Shown piece by piece: positions 27,186 through 35,573 of a DNA stretch of 64,000 nucleotides. Below the pieces are notes generated by a model that was given only the letters and a program-made list of their open reading frames with translations, did no database searches and was not told the DNA's origin. The stretch's first letter is position 1; the number at the start of each line of letters is the position of its first letter. The position numbers and the translations under genes are program-made. The stretch is from an uncultured Bacteroidaceae bacterium (lineage in GTDB: Bacteria > Bacteroidota > Bacteroidia > Bacteroidales > Bacteroidaceae): positions 24,583 to 88,582 of the forward strand of contig CAJOLC010000019.1 in assembly GCA_905235305.1 (NCBI GenBank), written 5' to 3'.

Positions 27186-27713
27186 ATGAATACGCATAAA
27201 ACATACGTTGCCTACGACGCAGAAGGCGTGCTCGATCATGAGAAGTCGAACCTGAAAACCTTCCGGCAACTCCATGCATGGCAGAGGATGCGTCCGGAGC
27301 GCTTCCGCTTCCTCAACATGGACGAGATAAACTTCTCGAGCGAACACGATGACTGGGTGGACTCGACAGTCAAGAACCGCCTGCTTGCCTTCATGGCTCA
27401 GGCCGACAACCTGCTTGTACTCGTCTCGCCCATCACGAACGTCGAGAGCCCCATCCTGAACTGGCAGATCAGCAAGGCCGTCAATCGCTTCCACCTGCCC
27501 GTCATCATTGCCTATGTCGGCGAGGAACAACTGGGAGACACGTCCATAGAAAAGAACTGGACGAAGTTGCCAAACAAGATACGCAAGTACATCGGGCGCG
27601 ATTCGGCCCGCATGTGCCACATCCCCCTCACGCAAGACAAACTGGAACGCGCCCTCGGAACCTTCTCCGTCGGAGCACAGACATACCCCTGGAACTCGAC
27701 AACAATATTCTAA
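27186..27713 (+). CDS. TIR-like protein (MTH538/DUF1863 type, ThsB-like)
   Basis: 175 residues with the layout of MTH538/DUF1863 TIR-like domains. A first strand (TYVAYDAEG) is followed by a long helix region, then WVDSTVKNRLLAFMAQADNLLVLVSP, then the segment PILNWQISKAVNRFHLPVIIAYVG. In TIR proteins that cleave NAD or make signal molecules (Thoeris ThsB, PF08937) this segment usually reads W-x-x-x-E or has Glu after the Trp. Here the residue after Trp is Gln, so catalysis is uncertain. It leads a three-gene cassette with an ATPase and a DUF4435 protein. Confidence 0.7.
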   Translation: MNTHKTYVAYDAEGVLDHEKSNLKTFRQLHAWQRMRPERFRFLNMDEINFSSEHDDWVDSTVKNRLLAFMAQADNLLVLVSPITNVESPILNWQISKAVNRFHLPVIIAYVGEEQLGDTSIEKNWTKLPNKIRKYIGRDSARMCHIPLTQDKLERALGTFSVGAQTYPWNSTTIF

Positions 27714-27772
27714 ACAGGATAACGCAGAATCTCTTAATCCCTTATTTCCTTAGTCTCTAAATCCCCCCCCTC

Positions 27773-28588
27773 ATGAACGGACAATACATCAAACGCATTG
27801 AGATAGATGCCCTCTGGAACGGACACAAGCACATCTGCTGGGATCTTCAGCCGGGCGTCAATATCCTTTCGGGCGTGAATGGCGTAGGCAAGAGCACTAT
27901 CCTCAATCGCGTCATCACGCACCTGCTGGACATCAACAAAGATACCCGGAAGAACGACGGCATCCATCTCACCATCTTCCCCGACGGAGCCAAGAGTATC
28001 AACTTCGAAGTCATTCGCTCCTTCGACAGGCCCATGCTATCGAACGAACTGATGAACAGGATGACTGACAACCAGATGCAGACAGAACTCGACCTGCACC
28101 TCTTCTACCTCGGGCGCAAATGGCTCGACTATCAAGTCAATCTCTCCAATCGCATGGTAGAACTCTTTTCCAGCAACGACCCAGAGGCTACTGCCAAAGT
28201 ACAGGCACTTGCCATGGAAAAGACACACTTCCTTGACATGATAGACGACCTCTTCCACGAAACAGGCAAGACAATCAAGCGCGATCAGAACGAGCTATAC
28301 TTCAACAGCTACGACGAGATGATATCCGCCTACAAGCTCTCTTCCGGCGAGAAGCAAATGCTCATCATCCTGCTCACCGTGCTTGTTCAGGACCGCAAGC
28401 CCTTCGTCCTCTTCATGGACGAGCCGGAAATCTCCCTGCACGTCGAATGGCAAAAGCGACTGATTGACCTCATAATGGACCTCAACCCCAACATGCAAGT
28501 CATCCTCACCACCCACAGTCCTGCCGTCATCATGAACGGATGGGGAGACAGGGTAACGGACGTCGAAGACATTGTAGTCACCCCATAA
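27773..28588 (+). CDS. Compact ABC/SMC-type AAA ATPase, PARIS AriA-like
   Basis: 271 residues. It contains Walker A GVNGVGKST near residue 39, the ABC signature LSSGEKQM, Walker B FVLFMDEPE, and an H-loop LTTHSPAVI. There is no long coiled-coil insert and no nuclease domain, so it is the head domain only. The family (AAA_21 type) partners with DUF4435 in PARIS-type defence (AriA/AriB) and in OLD-like systems. AriA proteins are usually larger. It starts 59 bases after the TIR-like gene and ends 57 bases before the DUF4435 gene. Confidence 0.85.
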   Translation: MNGQYIKRIEIDALWNGHKHICWDLQPGVNILSGVNGVGKSTILNRVITHLLDINKDTRKNDGIHLTIFPDGAKSINFEVIRSFDRPMLSNELMNRMTDNQMQTELDLHLFYLGRKWLDYQVNLSNRMVELFSSNDPEATAKVQALAMEKTHFLDMIDDLFHETGKTIKRDQNELYFNSYDEMISAYKLSSGEKQMLIILLTVLVQDRKPFVLFMDEPEISLHVEWQKRLIDLIMDLNPNMQVILTTHSPAVIMNGWGDRVTDVEDIVVTP

Positions 28589-28645
28589 GGCCAGGAATGA
28601 AAAGGCGAAAGGCAAAGAATGAAAGCATGACAACGTAGGTGGCCT

Positions 28646-29683
28646 ATGGCAAAGCGTCTGCAGGAACAACTCAATTCCCAGTACTTCGAGCTTGCATCGA
28701 AGCTTCGCCCCAGAAATGCGGCGCGGAAGATTGTGGCATACGTGGAAAGCTACGACGACGTCTTCTTCTGGCGCTCTGTCCTGCAAGATTTCGAGACGAA
28801 GCAAGTTCAGTTCGAAGTGATGCTTCCCTCGCGACTGACCCTCAGCAAAGGCAAGAAAGCCGCCTTGATGAACAAGCTCGGCCCCCGTCTTGGCGATTAC
28901 ATGATAGCATGCGTGGATGCTGACTACGACTACCTCATGCAAGGTGCCACCGAGACAAGCCGGACGCTTCTCTCGTCTCCCTACATTTTCCACACGTATG
29001 CCTACGCCATAGAGAACTACCAGTGCTATGCTCCGGCGCTGCACACAGCCTGCGTGATGAGCACACTCAACGACAGGACAATCGTCTCTCTCGAGACATT
29101 CATGGAGGAATATAGCAAGATTATCTGGCCCCTCTTCGTCTGGAGCATCTGGGTACACAGGAACGGGCAGGCATCTGAATACAGCATCACAGCGTTTGGA
29201 AGGACTGTTACCTTCCACGACATCAATCCCTATCACCCAGAGAATGCACTCGAACACCTGCGAGAACGCGTCAATAAGCAAATAGGCTGGCTGCAACGTA
29301 AATACCCCAAAGCCAAAGAAAGCTACCTGAAGCTGCGCCAGACTCTGCAGGAAGAGCTCGGGATTCGCCCGGCAGAAACCTATTTGTACATCCAGGGACA
29401 CGCATTGATGGACGGCGTAGTCCTGCCACTTCTGAACCCAATCTGCAATATGCTGAGGAGGGAAAGAGAGAAGGAGATATCACAACTGGCACTTCACGGG
29501 CAACAGAAACAGAATGAGCTCTCCGGCTATCGGCACAGTCAATCGGCAATCGACCTCATGCTTCGCAAAAGCGTCGAGTTTAAGCAAAGTACTCCATATA
29601 AGCATCTGTCGGCAGACATAGAACGACTCATTGAGCGCGTCCTCAATAAAACTACCCCTTCCTCCAATGACCTACATCAATAA
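28646..29683 (+). CDS. DUF4435 (TOPRIM-like) protein, AriB-like
   Basis: 345 residues. The first third has the TOPRIM pattern typical of DUF4435: an acidic strand end (IVAYVESYDD, about residues 31-40) and later an Asp-x-Asp turn (ACVDADYDYL, about 90-99). The middle contains YAIENYQCY, also seen in this family. In PARIS systems the DUF4435 partner is the toxin nuclease released by the ATPase. The adjacent ATPase fits that pair. The acidic residues are intact. Function inferred from family and context. Confidence 0.82.
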   Translation: MAKRLQEQLNSQYFELASKLRPRNAARKIVAYVESYDDVFFWRSVLQDFETKQVQFEVMLPSRLTLSKGKKAALMNKLGPRLGDYMIACVDADYDYLMQGATETSRTLLSSPYIFHTYAYAIENYQCYAPALHTACVMSTLNDRTIVSLETFMEEYSKIIWPLFVWSIWVHRNGQASEYSITAFGRTVTFHDINPYHPENALEHLRERVNKQIGWLQRKYPKAKESYLKLRQTLQEELGIRPAETYLYIQGHALMDGVVLPLLNPICNMLRREREKEISQLALHGQQKQNELSGYRHSQSAIDLMLRKSVEFKQSTPYKHLSADIERLIERVLNKTTPSSNDLHQ

Positions 29684-29719
29684 ATTATGTACGCGCGAGG
29701 AGATTATTGCATAACGAGC

Positions 29720-29750
29720 ATTGCAGAATGAATAAAAATCCGTACCTTTG
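29720..29750 (+). promoter_or_regulatory. Promoter for fabD
   Basis: ATTG at 29720-29723, 19-base spacer, TACCTTTG at 29743-29750, 35 bases before the start codon. Confidence 0.65.
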
Positions 29751-29785
29751 CAGCCCGATAAGTACATCTTAAACAAGAAAAAACT

Positions 29786-30685
29786 ATGAAAGCATTTGTA
29801 TTCCCCGGTCAGGGAGCACAGTTTACGGGTATGGGCAAAGAGCTCTACGACACGAATCCTAAAGCAAAGGAACTTTTCGAAAAGGCAAACGAGATACTTG
29901 GTTTCCGCATCACAGACATTATGTTCGAGGGCGATGCCGAGGAGTTGAAGCAGACAAAGGTTACGCAACCTGCTGTATTCCTCCATAGTGTCATCACTGC
30001 AATCTGCTTGGGCGAAGCCTTCAAGCCCGACATGGTGGGCGGCCACAGCCTTGGAGAATTCAGTGCCCTCACAGCTGCCGGAGCTCTTTCATTCGAGGAC
30101 GGGCTGCGCCTTGTCCATGCTCGTGCCCTGGCAATGCAGAAAGCCTGCGAAGCCGCACCAGGCACTATGGCAGCCATCATTAACCTTCCCGACGAGACTG
30201 TCGAGCAGACTTGCGCCGAAGTAACAGCAGAAGGCAAGGGCGTAGTAGTGCCTGCCAACTACAATTGCCCAGGGCAGCTGGTCATCAGTGGCAATATCGA
30301 GGAGGTGAACACTGCTTGCGAGAAGCTGAAAGAGGCTGGTGCAAAGCGTGCCCTTGTACTGCCCGTCGGCGGTGCCTTCCATAGTCCTCTCATGCAGCCG
30401 GCTAAAGATGAGCTTCAGTCTGCCATCGAAAAGACAGAGTTCCACACGCCATCCTGCCCCGTCTATCAGAATGTAGATGCCAAGGCTCACACGGATGCCG
30501 CCGAGATTAAGCAGAATCTTATTGCTCAGCTCACTGCAAGCGTGCGCTGGACTCAGGAGGTGCAGAACATGCTCGAAGCAGGTGCGACAGAGTTTACGGA
30601 GTGTGGCCCTGGCCGCGCCCTGCAAGGTATGATAACGAAGATTGCCAAAGGAATCGAAGGCATCACCATCGACGGCATTCAATAG
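29786..30685 (+). CDS. fabD: Malonyl-CoA:ACP transacylase
   Basis: 299 residues. Catalytic Ser in GHSLGEFSAL, the N-terminal GQGAQFTGMG loop, the active-site His in GGAFHSPLM, and the C-terminal GPGRALQGM. It loads malonyl groups from CoA on to acyl carrier protein for fatty acid elongation. It has its own promoter and is followed by a GH13 gene 61 bases on. Length is normal. Confidence 0.95.
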   Translation: MKAFVFPGQGAQFTGMGKELYDTNPKAKELFEKANEILGFRITDIMFEGDAEELKQTKVTQPAVFLHSVITAICLGEAFKPDMVGGHSLGEFSALTAAGALSFEDGLRLVHARALAMQKACEAAPGTMAAIINLPDETVEQTCAEVTAEGKGVVVPANYNCPGQLVISGNIEEVNTACEKLKEAGAKRALVLPVGGAFHSPLMQPAKDELQSAIEKTEFHTPSCPVYQNVDAKAHTDAAEIKQNLIAQLTASVRWTQEVQNMLEAGATEFTECGPGRALQGMITKIAKGIEGITIDGIQ

Positions 30686-30746
30686 AACTCCCCTGCCCCG
30701 CTTAGGGAGAATGATAAATAGTAAACCGTAAATCGTCAAATCGCAA

Positions 30747-32390
30747 ATGGCGTTGACCATCTATCAGGTCTTCACCCGTCTCTTTGGTGCCGACAAGGCT
30801 ACCTGCATCCCTCGCGGAACGAAACGCGAGAACGGGTGCGGCACGATGCAAGACTTCACAGCCAAGGCTCTGGAACACATCCGGGCACTTGGCTGTACCC
30901 ATATCTGGTACACTGGAATCATCGAGCACGCCAGCAAGACGGACTACTCTGCCATAGGCATTCCTGCCGACAACACAGATGTCGTGAAAGGCGAAGCAGG
31001 CAGCCCGTATGCCATACGCGACTATTATGACGTAGACCCTGACATTGCGAAAGACCCCGCGAAACGAATCCACGAGTTCGAAAGGCTTGTGGAGCGGACG
31101 CATAAGGCTGGCCTGAAAGTCATCATCGACTTCGTCCCAAACCATGTCGCCCGCCAATACCATTCGGACGCCAAGCCTGTAGGGGTTCGCGACCTTGGGG
31201 AAGACGACAACAGGAACTGCTCTTTCTCGCCCACGAACAACTTCTACTACGTCGCCGGGGAAGCGTTGCACCTCGATGGCATCCTGCCAGAGAGCACCTA
31301 CCAGGAGTTTCCGGCGAAGGCGACAGGCAACGACAACTTCACATCCTGGCCGTCGAAGAACGACTGGTACGAGACCGTGAAGCTCAACTACGGCATCGAT
31401 TACGTCGGAGGCAGGCAGGGGCACTTCTCCCCCATCCCAGACACTTGGCACAAGATGTTGCACATCCTGCTCTACTGGAGTGCGAAGGGCATCGACGGCT
31501 TCCGTTGTGACATGGCCGAGATGGTGCCGGTTGAGTTCTGGGAATGGGCGCTGCCGCAGGTCAAGAGCCAGTATCCGCACATCATTTTCATTGCCGAAGT
31601 CTATAATCCCAGCCTATATCGCGACTACATCCACCGCGGGCATTTCGACTATCTGTACGACAAAGTCGGGCTCTACGACACGCTGCTCAACGTCTGCCGG
31701 GGGCAAAGCACGCACAGCATCACAGCCTGCTGGCAGGCAGTCGACGATATTCGCAGCCACATGCTGGGCTTCCTCGAGAACCACGACGAGCAGAGACTGG
31801 CCAGCAGCTTCCTGCTTGGCAAAGCCGAAAAAGCCTTGCCTGCGCTCCTCGTAAGCAGCCTCATGCCATCGCCCTTCATGCTCTATTTCGGACAGGAACT
31901 GGGCGAACGGGGCATGGATGCCGAAGGTTTCAGCGGACTCGACGGGCGGACCACTATCTTCGACTACTGGTCTGTGCCCACCATACGGCGCTGGCGCAAC
32001 AAAGGTCGCTTTGACGGCAAGCTGCTGACGGCAGAAGAGCTGTCGCTCCAAAAGGCATACCAAAGCATCCTTCGGCTGCGGGAAGAGCCGCTCTATGCAG
32101 ATGGCGGCTTCTACGACCTGATGTATGTCAACCCACATCTATGGCAGCAGTACGCCTTCATCCGTCATTCGGGAAAGCATTTTTCACTCATCGTCGCCAA
32201 CTTCTCCGAACATAAAGAGACGATTCAGCTCAATCTCCCGGCTCATCTGTTTGAGTTCACGGGCATCAGGGAAACGGCAAGTCTCCGGATGACTAACTAT
32301 CTGGATGGAAGCAAAGTAAGCCTCCCGTTCAATTCCAGCGAGCCTCTCCGGCTGACGCTGCCAGCCAACTTCGGAATCATCCTGCACTAA
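30747..32390 (+). CDS. GH13 alpha-amylase family enzyme, cytoplasmic
   Basis: 547 residues without a signal peptide. The barrel starts MALTIYQVFTRLFGAD. It contains the conserved GH13 blocks VIIDFVPNHV, GFRCDMAEMVP (nucleophile Asp), IFIAEVYNP (acid/base Glu) and GFLENHDEQR (third Asp). A beta-sandwich domain is at the C-terminus (FSLIVANFSEHKETIQLNLP). It is probably an intracellular alpha-glucan or maltooligosaccharide hydrolase or transferase. The subfamily cannot be set from motifs alone. Confidence 0.9.
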   Translation: MALTIYQVFTRLFGADKATCIPRGTKRENGCGTMQDFTAKALEHIRALGCTHIWYTGIIEHASKTDYSAIGIPADNTDVVKGEAGSPYAIRDYYDVDPDIAKDPAKRIHEFERLVERTHKAGLKVIIDFVPNHVARQYHSDAKPVGVRDLGEDDNRNCSFSPTNNFYYVAGEALHLDGILPESTYQEFPAKATGNDNFTSWPSKNDWYETVKLNYGIDYVGGRQGHFSPIPDTWHKMLHILLYWSAKGIDGFRCDMAEMVPVEFWEWALPQVKSQYPHIIFIAEVYNPSLYRDYIHRGHFDYLYDKVGLYDTLLNVCRGQSTHSITACWQAVDDIRSHMLGFLENHDEQRLASSFLLGKAEKALPALLVSSLMPSPFMLYFGQELGERGMDAEGFSGLDGRTTIFDYWSVPTIRRWRNKGRFDGKLLTAEELSLQKAYQSILRLREEPLYADGGFYDLMYVNPHLWQQYAFIRHSGKHFSLIVANFSEHKETIQLNLPAHLFEFTGIRETASLRMTNYLDGSKVSLPFNSSEPLRLTLPANFGIILH

Positions 32391-32479
32391 CCTCGGCAGG
32401 GCAGGACAAGCCTGCCTGCCACACACCGCAGTTCGCCTCGGCCGCCCGAAGCGAATGCTGCCCTCTCCAACCCTCTGCG

Positions 32480-32612
32480 TCGTCCGACATGGCACAGAGG
32501 GTTCTTTGCACATACATGTACATTCAATTGAACATACATGTATATTCAATTGCACATACATGTATGTTCAAGCAACGCAACGTGGAGGGGGCAAAGAGCA
32601 AGGTGCATTAAG
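32480..32612. repeat. Intergenic repeat element, copy 2, with 22-bp palindromic units
   Basis: ACATACATGTA at 32510, 32532 and 32554, 22 bases apart, ending in GTATGTTCAAGCAACGCA as in copy 1 near 300. Flanks are shared (GCGTC...CGACATGG...GAGGGTT before, GGAGG...GCAA-GAGCAAGGTGC after), so the repeated unit is about 130 bases. The left half of the terminal inverted repeat is degraded here (TTCTTTGCACAT in place of GCTTGAACAT). It lies between convergent genes. Confidence 0.85.
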
Positions 32613-32652
32613 CGGGCGTCAGAGGCATCCGGCGGACCGCTTTCAGGCAGGT

Positions 32653-33432
32653 TTAGCAATGCTCTTCGCCTTCTGCGTAATTCTCGAGGAAGAGGTGCTC
32701 GCCGTCATAGACGGCATAAGTGAACTGAGAAATCCAGTCGCCAAGGATGAGGATACGTGTCCGGTGACTCAAGACAAGGTCGAGCTCGATGTGACGATGC
32801 CCGAAGATGAAGAAGTCGACGTCAGGGTGTTCCTTCAAGTACTGCTTTGCAAAGATGACGAGCGGCTCCTTGTCTTCGCCCTGATAAGGTGCCTCGGCAG
32901 CTTCTCCAGACAGGGAAGGCTCACGCTTCAGGCGGCTGTGCTTGGCCCAGTTAAGTCCGAAAGGCATTCCCAAAGCAGGGTGCAGCCAGCGGAAAAGCCA
33001 TTGGCAGAACGTGTTGTGGAAGATTCCTCGGATGAACTGGAACTTCCAGTCCTTGTCGCCCAACCCATCGCCATGAGCAAGATAGAACGTCTGGTCGCCT
33101 ATCTCGAGCGTGAGAGGCTGACGATGCAATATCATGCCACACTCCTTTTCCAGGTAGTCGAGGCACCAGATATCGTGATTGCCGGTAAAGTAATGCACCT
33201 CGATTCCCATGTCGGACAGTTCGCTAACCTTGCCCAGGAAACGCGTGAATCCCTTAGGCACTACGGTCTGGTACTCGAACCAAAAGTCGAACATGTCGCC
33301 AAGCATATAGATGGCCCCCGCCTTGTCCTTTATCTCATCGAGGAAGCGCACCAGCCTCCTTTCCTGCTGACGGCGGTGGGGAATGGCAAGACTGCCAAGA
33401 TGCGCATCACTTATAAAGTAAATGTTCTTCAT
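32653..33432 (-). CDS. lpxH: UDP-2,3-diacylglucosamine diphosphatase
   Basis: Start set at 33432 (MKNIYFISDAHLGS), since the 27 upstream codons of the listed ORF do not belong. The metallophosphoesterase motifs are present in order: SDAHLGS, GDMFDFWFEY, TGNHDIW, AHGDGLG and GHRH. It cleaves UDP-diacylglucosamine to lipid X and UMP in lipid A synthesis at the inner membrane. 259 residues is normal for the Bacteroidetes form. It lies 26 bases after the DUF59 gene on the minus strand. Confidence 0.88.
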   Translation of the reverse strand: MKNIYFISDAHLGSLAIPHRRQQERRLVRFLDEIKDKAGAIYMLGDMFDFWFEYQTVVPKGFTRFLGKVSELSDMGIEVHYFTGNHDIWCLDYLEKECGMILHRQPLTLEIGDQTFYLAHGDGLGDKDWKFQFIRGIFHNTFCQWLFRWLHPALGMPFGLNWAKHSRLKREPSLSGEAAEAPYQGEDKEPLVIFAKQYLKEHPDVDFFIFGHRHIELDLVLSHRTRILILGDWISQFTYAVYDGEHLFLENYAEGEEHC

Positions 33433-33458
33433 CGCACGATATGCTGAGTTTGTATAGA

Positions 33459-33782
33459 TTACAGGAAGCCTAACTCCATCTTCGCTTCTTCGCTCATCAT
33501 GTTCTTGTCCCACTCGGGTTCGAAGACAAGGCTGACTTCCACCTTCCTTATGCCTGTGATGGCCTCAAGCTTCTGCCGCACGTCCTCGACAATGAAGTCG
33601 GCAGCAGGACAATTGGGTGCCGTCAGGGTCATGTCGACACTCAGCATGGTGTTCTCCTCGCTGAGTTCTATGCGATAGATGAGTCCCAGGTCGTATATGT
33701 TGACAGGGATTTCGGGGTCGAAGACTGTCTTGAGCACCTCGATTACGCGTTCCTGCATCTCCAATTCAGTGTTGGCATTCAT
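33459..33782 (-). CDS. DUF59/MIP18-type Fe-S assembly factor (SufT-like)
   Basis: Start set at ATG 33782 (MNANTELEMQ), with GGAGGAG eight bases upstream; longer starts overlap radC. 107 residues of the MIP18/DUF59 fold: DPEIPVNIYDLGLIY, then TLTAPNCPAADFI with the conserved reactive Cys, then VEVSLVFEPEWDKNMMSEEA. Family members help insert iron-sulfur clusters. It is located in a minus-strand run with radC and lpxH. Confidence 0.9.
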   Translation of the reverse strand: MNANTELEMQERVIEVLKTVFDPEIPVNIYDLGLIYRIELSEENTMLSVDMTLTAPNCPAADFIVEDVRQKLEAITGIRKVEVSLVFEPEWDKNMMSEEAKMELGFL

Positions 33783-33804
33783 CTGTTTCTCCTCCATGTT
33801 TTCA

Positions 33805-34485
33805 CTAAATCTTTCCATTTTCATGGTAACTGTAATAGGCGTCGCCTGCAAAGATGACGTGGTCCACAAGCCTGATACCCACAGCCCTGCAGGCATCGTT
33901 CACTTTCTTGGTGAGGTTGTCATCGTCGCGGCTTGGCTGAGTCCTGCCGCTCGGATGGTTATGGCATAGCACGACGGCAACGGCCTGACCGAGGATGGCG
34001 TGACGTAGCAGGCAACGGACATCGACCGAGGCCCCAGCTATGCCGCCTCTGCTAAGCAGGACCGAGCCCTTGACTGCCATACCCTGATCGAGCAAGAGCA
34101 AGTGGCATTCCTCAATCTGAAGGTCCTGAAGAAGCGGACGGAAGTAGTCGACCGTGTCAGTAGTGTCTTTGATCCGCATCCGCTTAGGCAGGTCCTCCTT
34201 CAGACGCAGGTTGGCAAGTTGGCAGGCGGCAATGATTGTCACGGCCTTCGCTTCGCCAATGCCTTCGTAACGCATCAGTTCCTGTACGGACACCTTGGCA
34301 AGCGACATGAGACTGTCTCCATAGTCGGAAAGGATGCCTCGCATGATGTCGACAGCCGACTTGCCAGGCACGCCGCTTCCTATAAGGATGGCCAGCAGCT
34401 CAGCCTTGCTGAGGGAACCTGCGCCGTTGGCAAGCAAACGCTCGCGAGGCCTGTCTTCCGGAGCCCAACTCTTTATTGCTTTCAT
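33805..34485 (-). CDS. radC: RadC family JAB domain protein
   Basis: 226 residues. A helix-hairpin-helix region (SVQELMRYEGIGEAKAVTII) precedes the JAMM metalloprotease-like core HNHPSGRTQPSRDD. RadC was named for a repair phenotype later assigned elsewhere, and its real role is unclear. It ends 22 bases before the DUF59 start, and its start overlaps the glycosyltransferase end by 4 bases. Confidence 0.93.
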   Translation of the reverse strand: MKAIKSWAPEDRPRERLLANGAGSLSKAELLAILIGSGVPGKSAVDIMRGILSDYGDSLMSLAKVSVQELMRYEGIGEAKAVTIIAACQLANLRLKEDLPKRMRIKDTTDTVDYFRPLLQDLQIEECHLLLLDQGMAVKGSVLLSRGGIAGASVDVRCLLRHAILGQAVAVVLCHNHPSGRTQPSRDDDNLTKKVNDACRAVGIRLVDHVIFAGDAYYSYHENGKI

Positions 34486-35573
34486 TCGTAGAAATTCTCT
34501 TTAAACGCCTGCAGCTCCTCGTTCCTGCCACACACGCACCTCAGCCACCAGGCTCGGATGAAACCAGTGCCGTAGCCAATCAACTGGATGAAACTTGCCC
34601 AAATCGACAGGAAACCTATCTTTACACTGTGGTTCCGGATGGAACTGTCCACGAAGACAAGCAACGAGAAAAGCAGTAAAGGAAGCAAAGCAAGCAACAT
34701 AATCGCCGCGCCAAGGTAGGCAACAACGAGCCCCATGTTGCATCCGGTGGAACTGAAGGAACCTGTATATAGTCCGAGACCCGTAAAGAACAGGCCGACG
34801 AGGAACAGGAGCAGACAAAGGAAGACACCAATCGTGAACACGGCTGGCAGCAGATGGACGAGCTTCAGACTGCCCGGGTGACGCTTCATAAGGTTGATGC
34901 GGGCTATTCCCGAGTTGTTAACTTGCTTGAAGAACTTCTTGAAATCGGTGCGGCGCTTGTGCCAAACCCATGCTTCAGGGAAGAGTCGGCAACTCGCTCC
35001 ACTCTTGTAGATGCGCAGGCTCAAGTCGATATCCTCGCCGAAACGCATGGAGGAGAAGCCGCCGAGCTGTCGGAAGAGGCTGCGACGAATGCCCAGATTG
35101 AAGGAACGCGGATAGAACTTCTTGTCCATTTGCTTCTTTCCGCCACGAATGCCTCCTGTGGTTATGAACGAAGTCATGCTGTAACTGATGGCCTTCTGCA
35201 CAGGTGTGAAACCCTCGTGGGCACGGTCCGGACCGCCCCAAGCATCACATTCCTGCCTGTTTAGCTCAGCCTCTACCTCTTTCAGAAAGTCGGGAGGCAG
35301 GACACAATCACTGTCGAGGAAGATGAGATATTCGCCCTGGCTATGCTCTGCTGCCAAGTTCCTGGTCGGTCCTGGCCCACTGTTCTCCTTCGTGTAATAG
35401 CGGAGCTGAAGCTTGCCGGCATACTTATGGACAACACTTTCGCAGGGGTTGGTCGAACCGTCCTCAACGATGATGACCTCCATATCCTTGAGCGTCTGTC
35501 CAGTCAGGCTTTGGAGCAGTTCATCGACCTCATCCGGACGATTATATACGGGCACTATAATTGAGTACTTCAT
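34482..35573 (-). CDS. Family 2 glycosyltransferase with membrane tail
   Basis: 363 residues. The GT-A fold N-terminus is SIIVPVYNRPDEVDELLQSL, with the nucleotide-sugar motif FLDSDCVLPPDF and acceptor loop region GEDIDLSLRIYKSGA. The last about 120 residues contain two or three hydrophobic helices (VFTIGVFLCLLLFLVGLFF, YLGAAIMLLALLPLLLFSLL), so the enzyme is membrane-anchored. Sugar and acceptor are unknown. It is contiguous with radC and the rsmI-like gene. Confidence 0.9.
   Translation of the reverse strand: MKYSIIVPVYNRPDEVDELLQSLTGQTLKDMEVIIVEDGSTNPCESVVHKYAGKLQLRYYTKENSGPGPTRNLAAEHSQGEYLIFLDSDCVLPPDFLKEVEAELNRQECDAWGGPDRAHEGFTPVQKAISYSMTSFITTGGIRGGKKQMDKKFYPRSFNLGIRRSLFRQLGGFSSMRFGEDIDLSLRIYKSGASCRLFPEAWVWHKRRTDFKKFFKQVNNSGIARINLMKRHPGSLKLVHLLPAVFTIGVFLCLLLFLVGLFFTGLGLYTGSFSSTGCNMGLVVAYLGAAIMLLALLPLLLFSLLVFVDSSIRNHSVKIGFLSIWASFIQLIGYGTGFIRAWWLRCVCGRNEELQAFKENFYE

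Noticed and set aside
28295-29401. 368-residue minus-strand ORF over the DUF4435 gene
   Set aside because: Shadow frame. The plus strand has the TOPRIM-like motifs and a start in register with the cassette.
32455-33447. 330-residue plus-strand ORF starting in the repeat element
   Set aside because: Begins in the palindromic repeat and continues antisense to lpxH.
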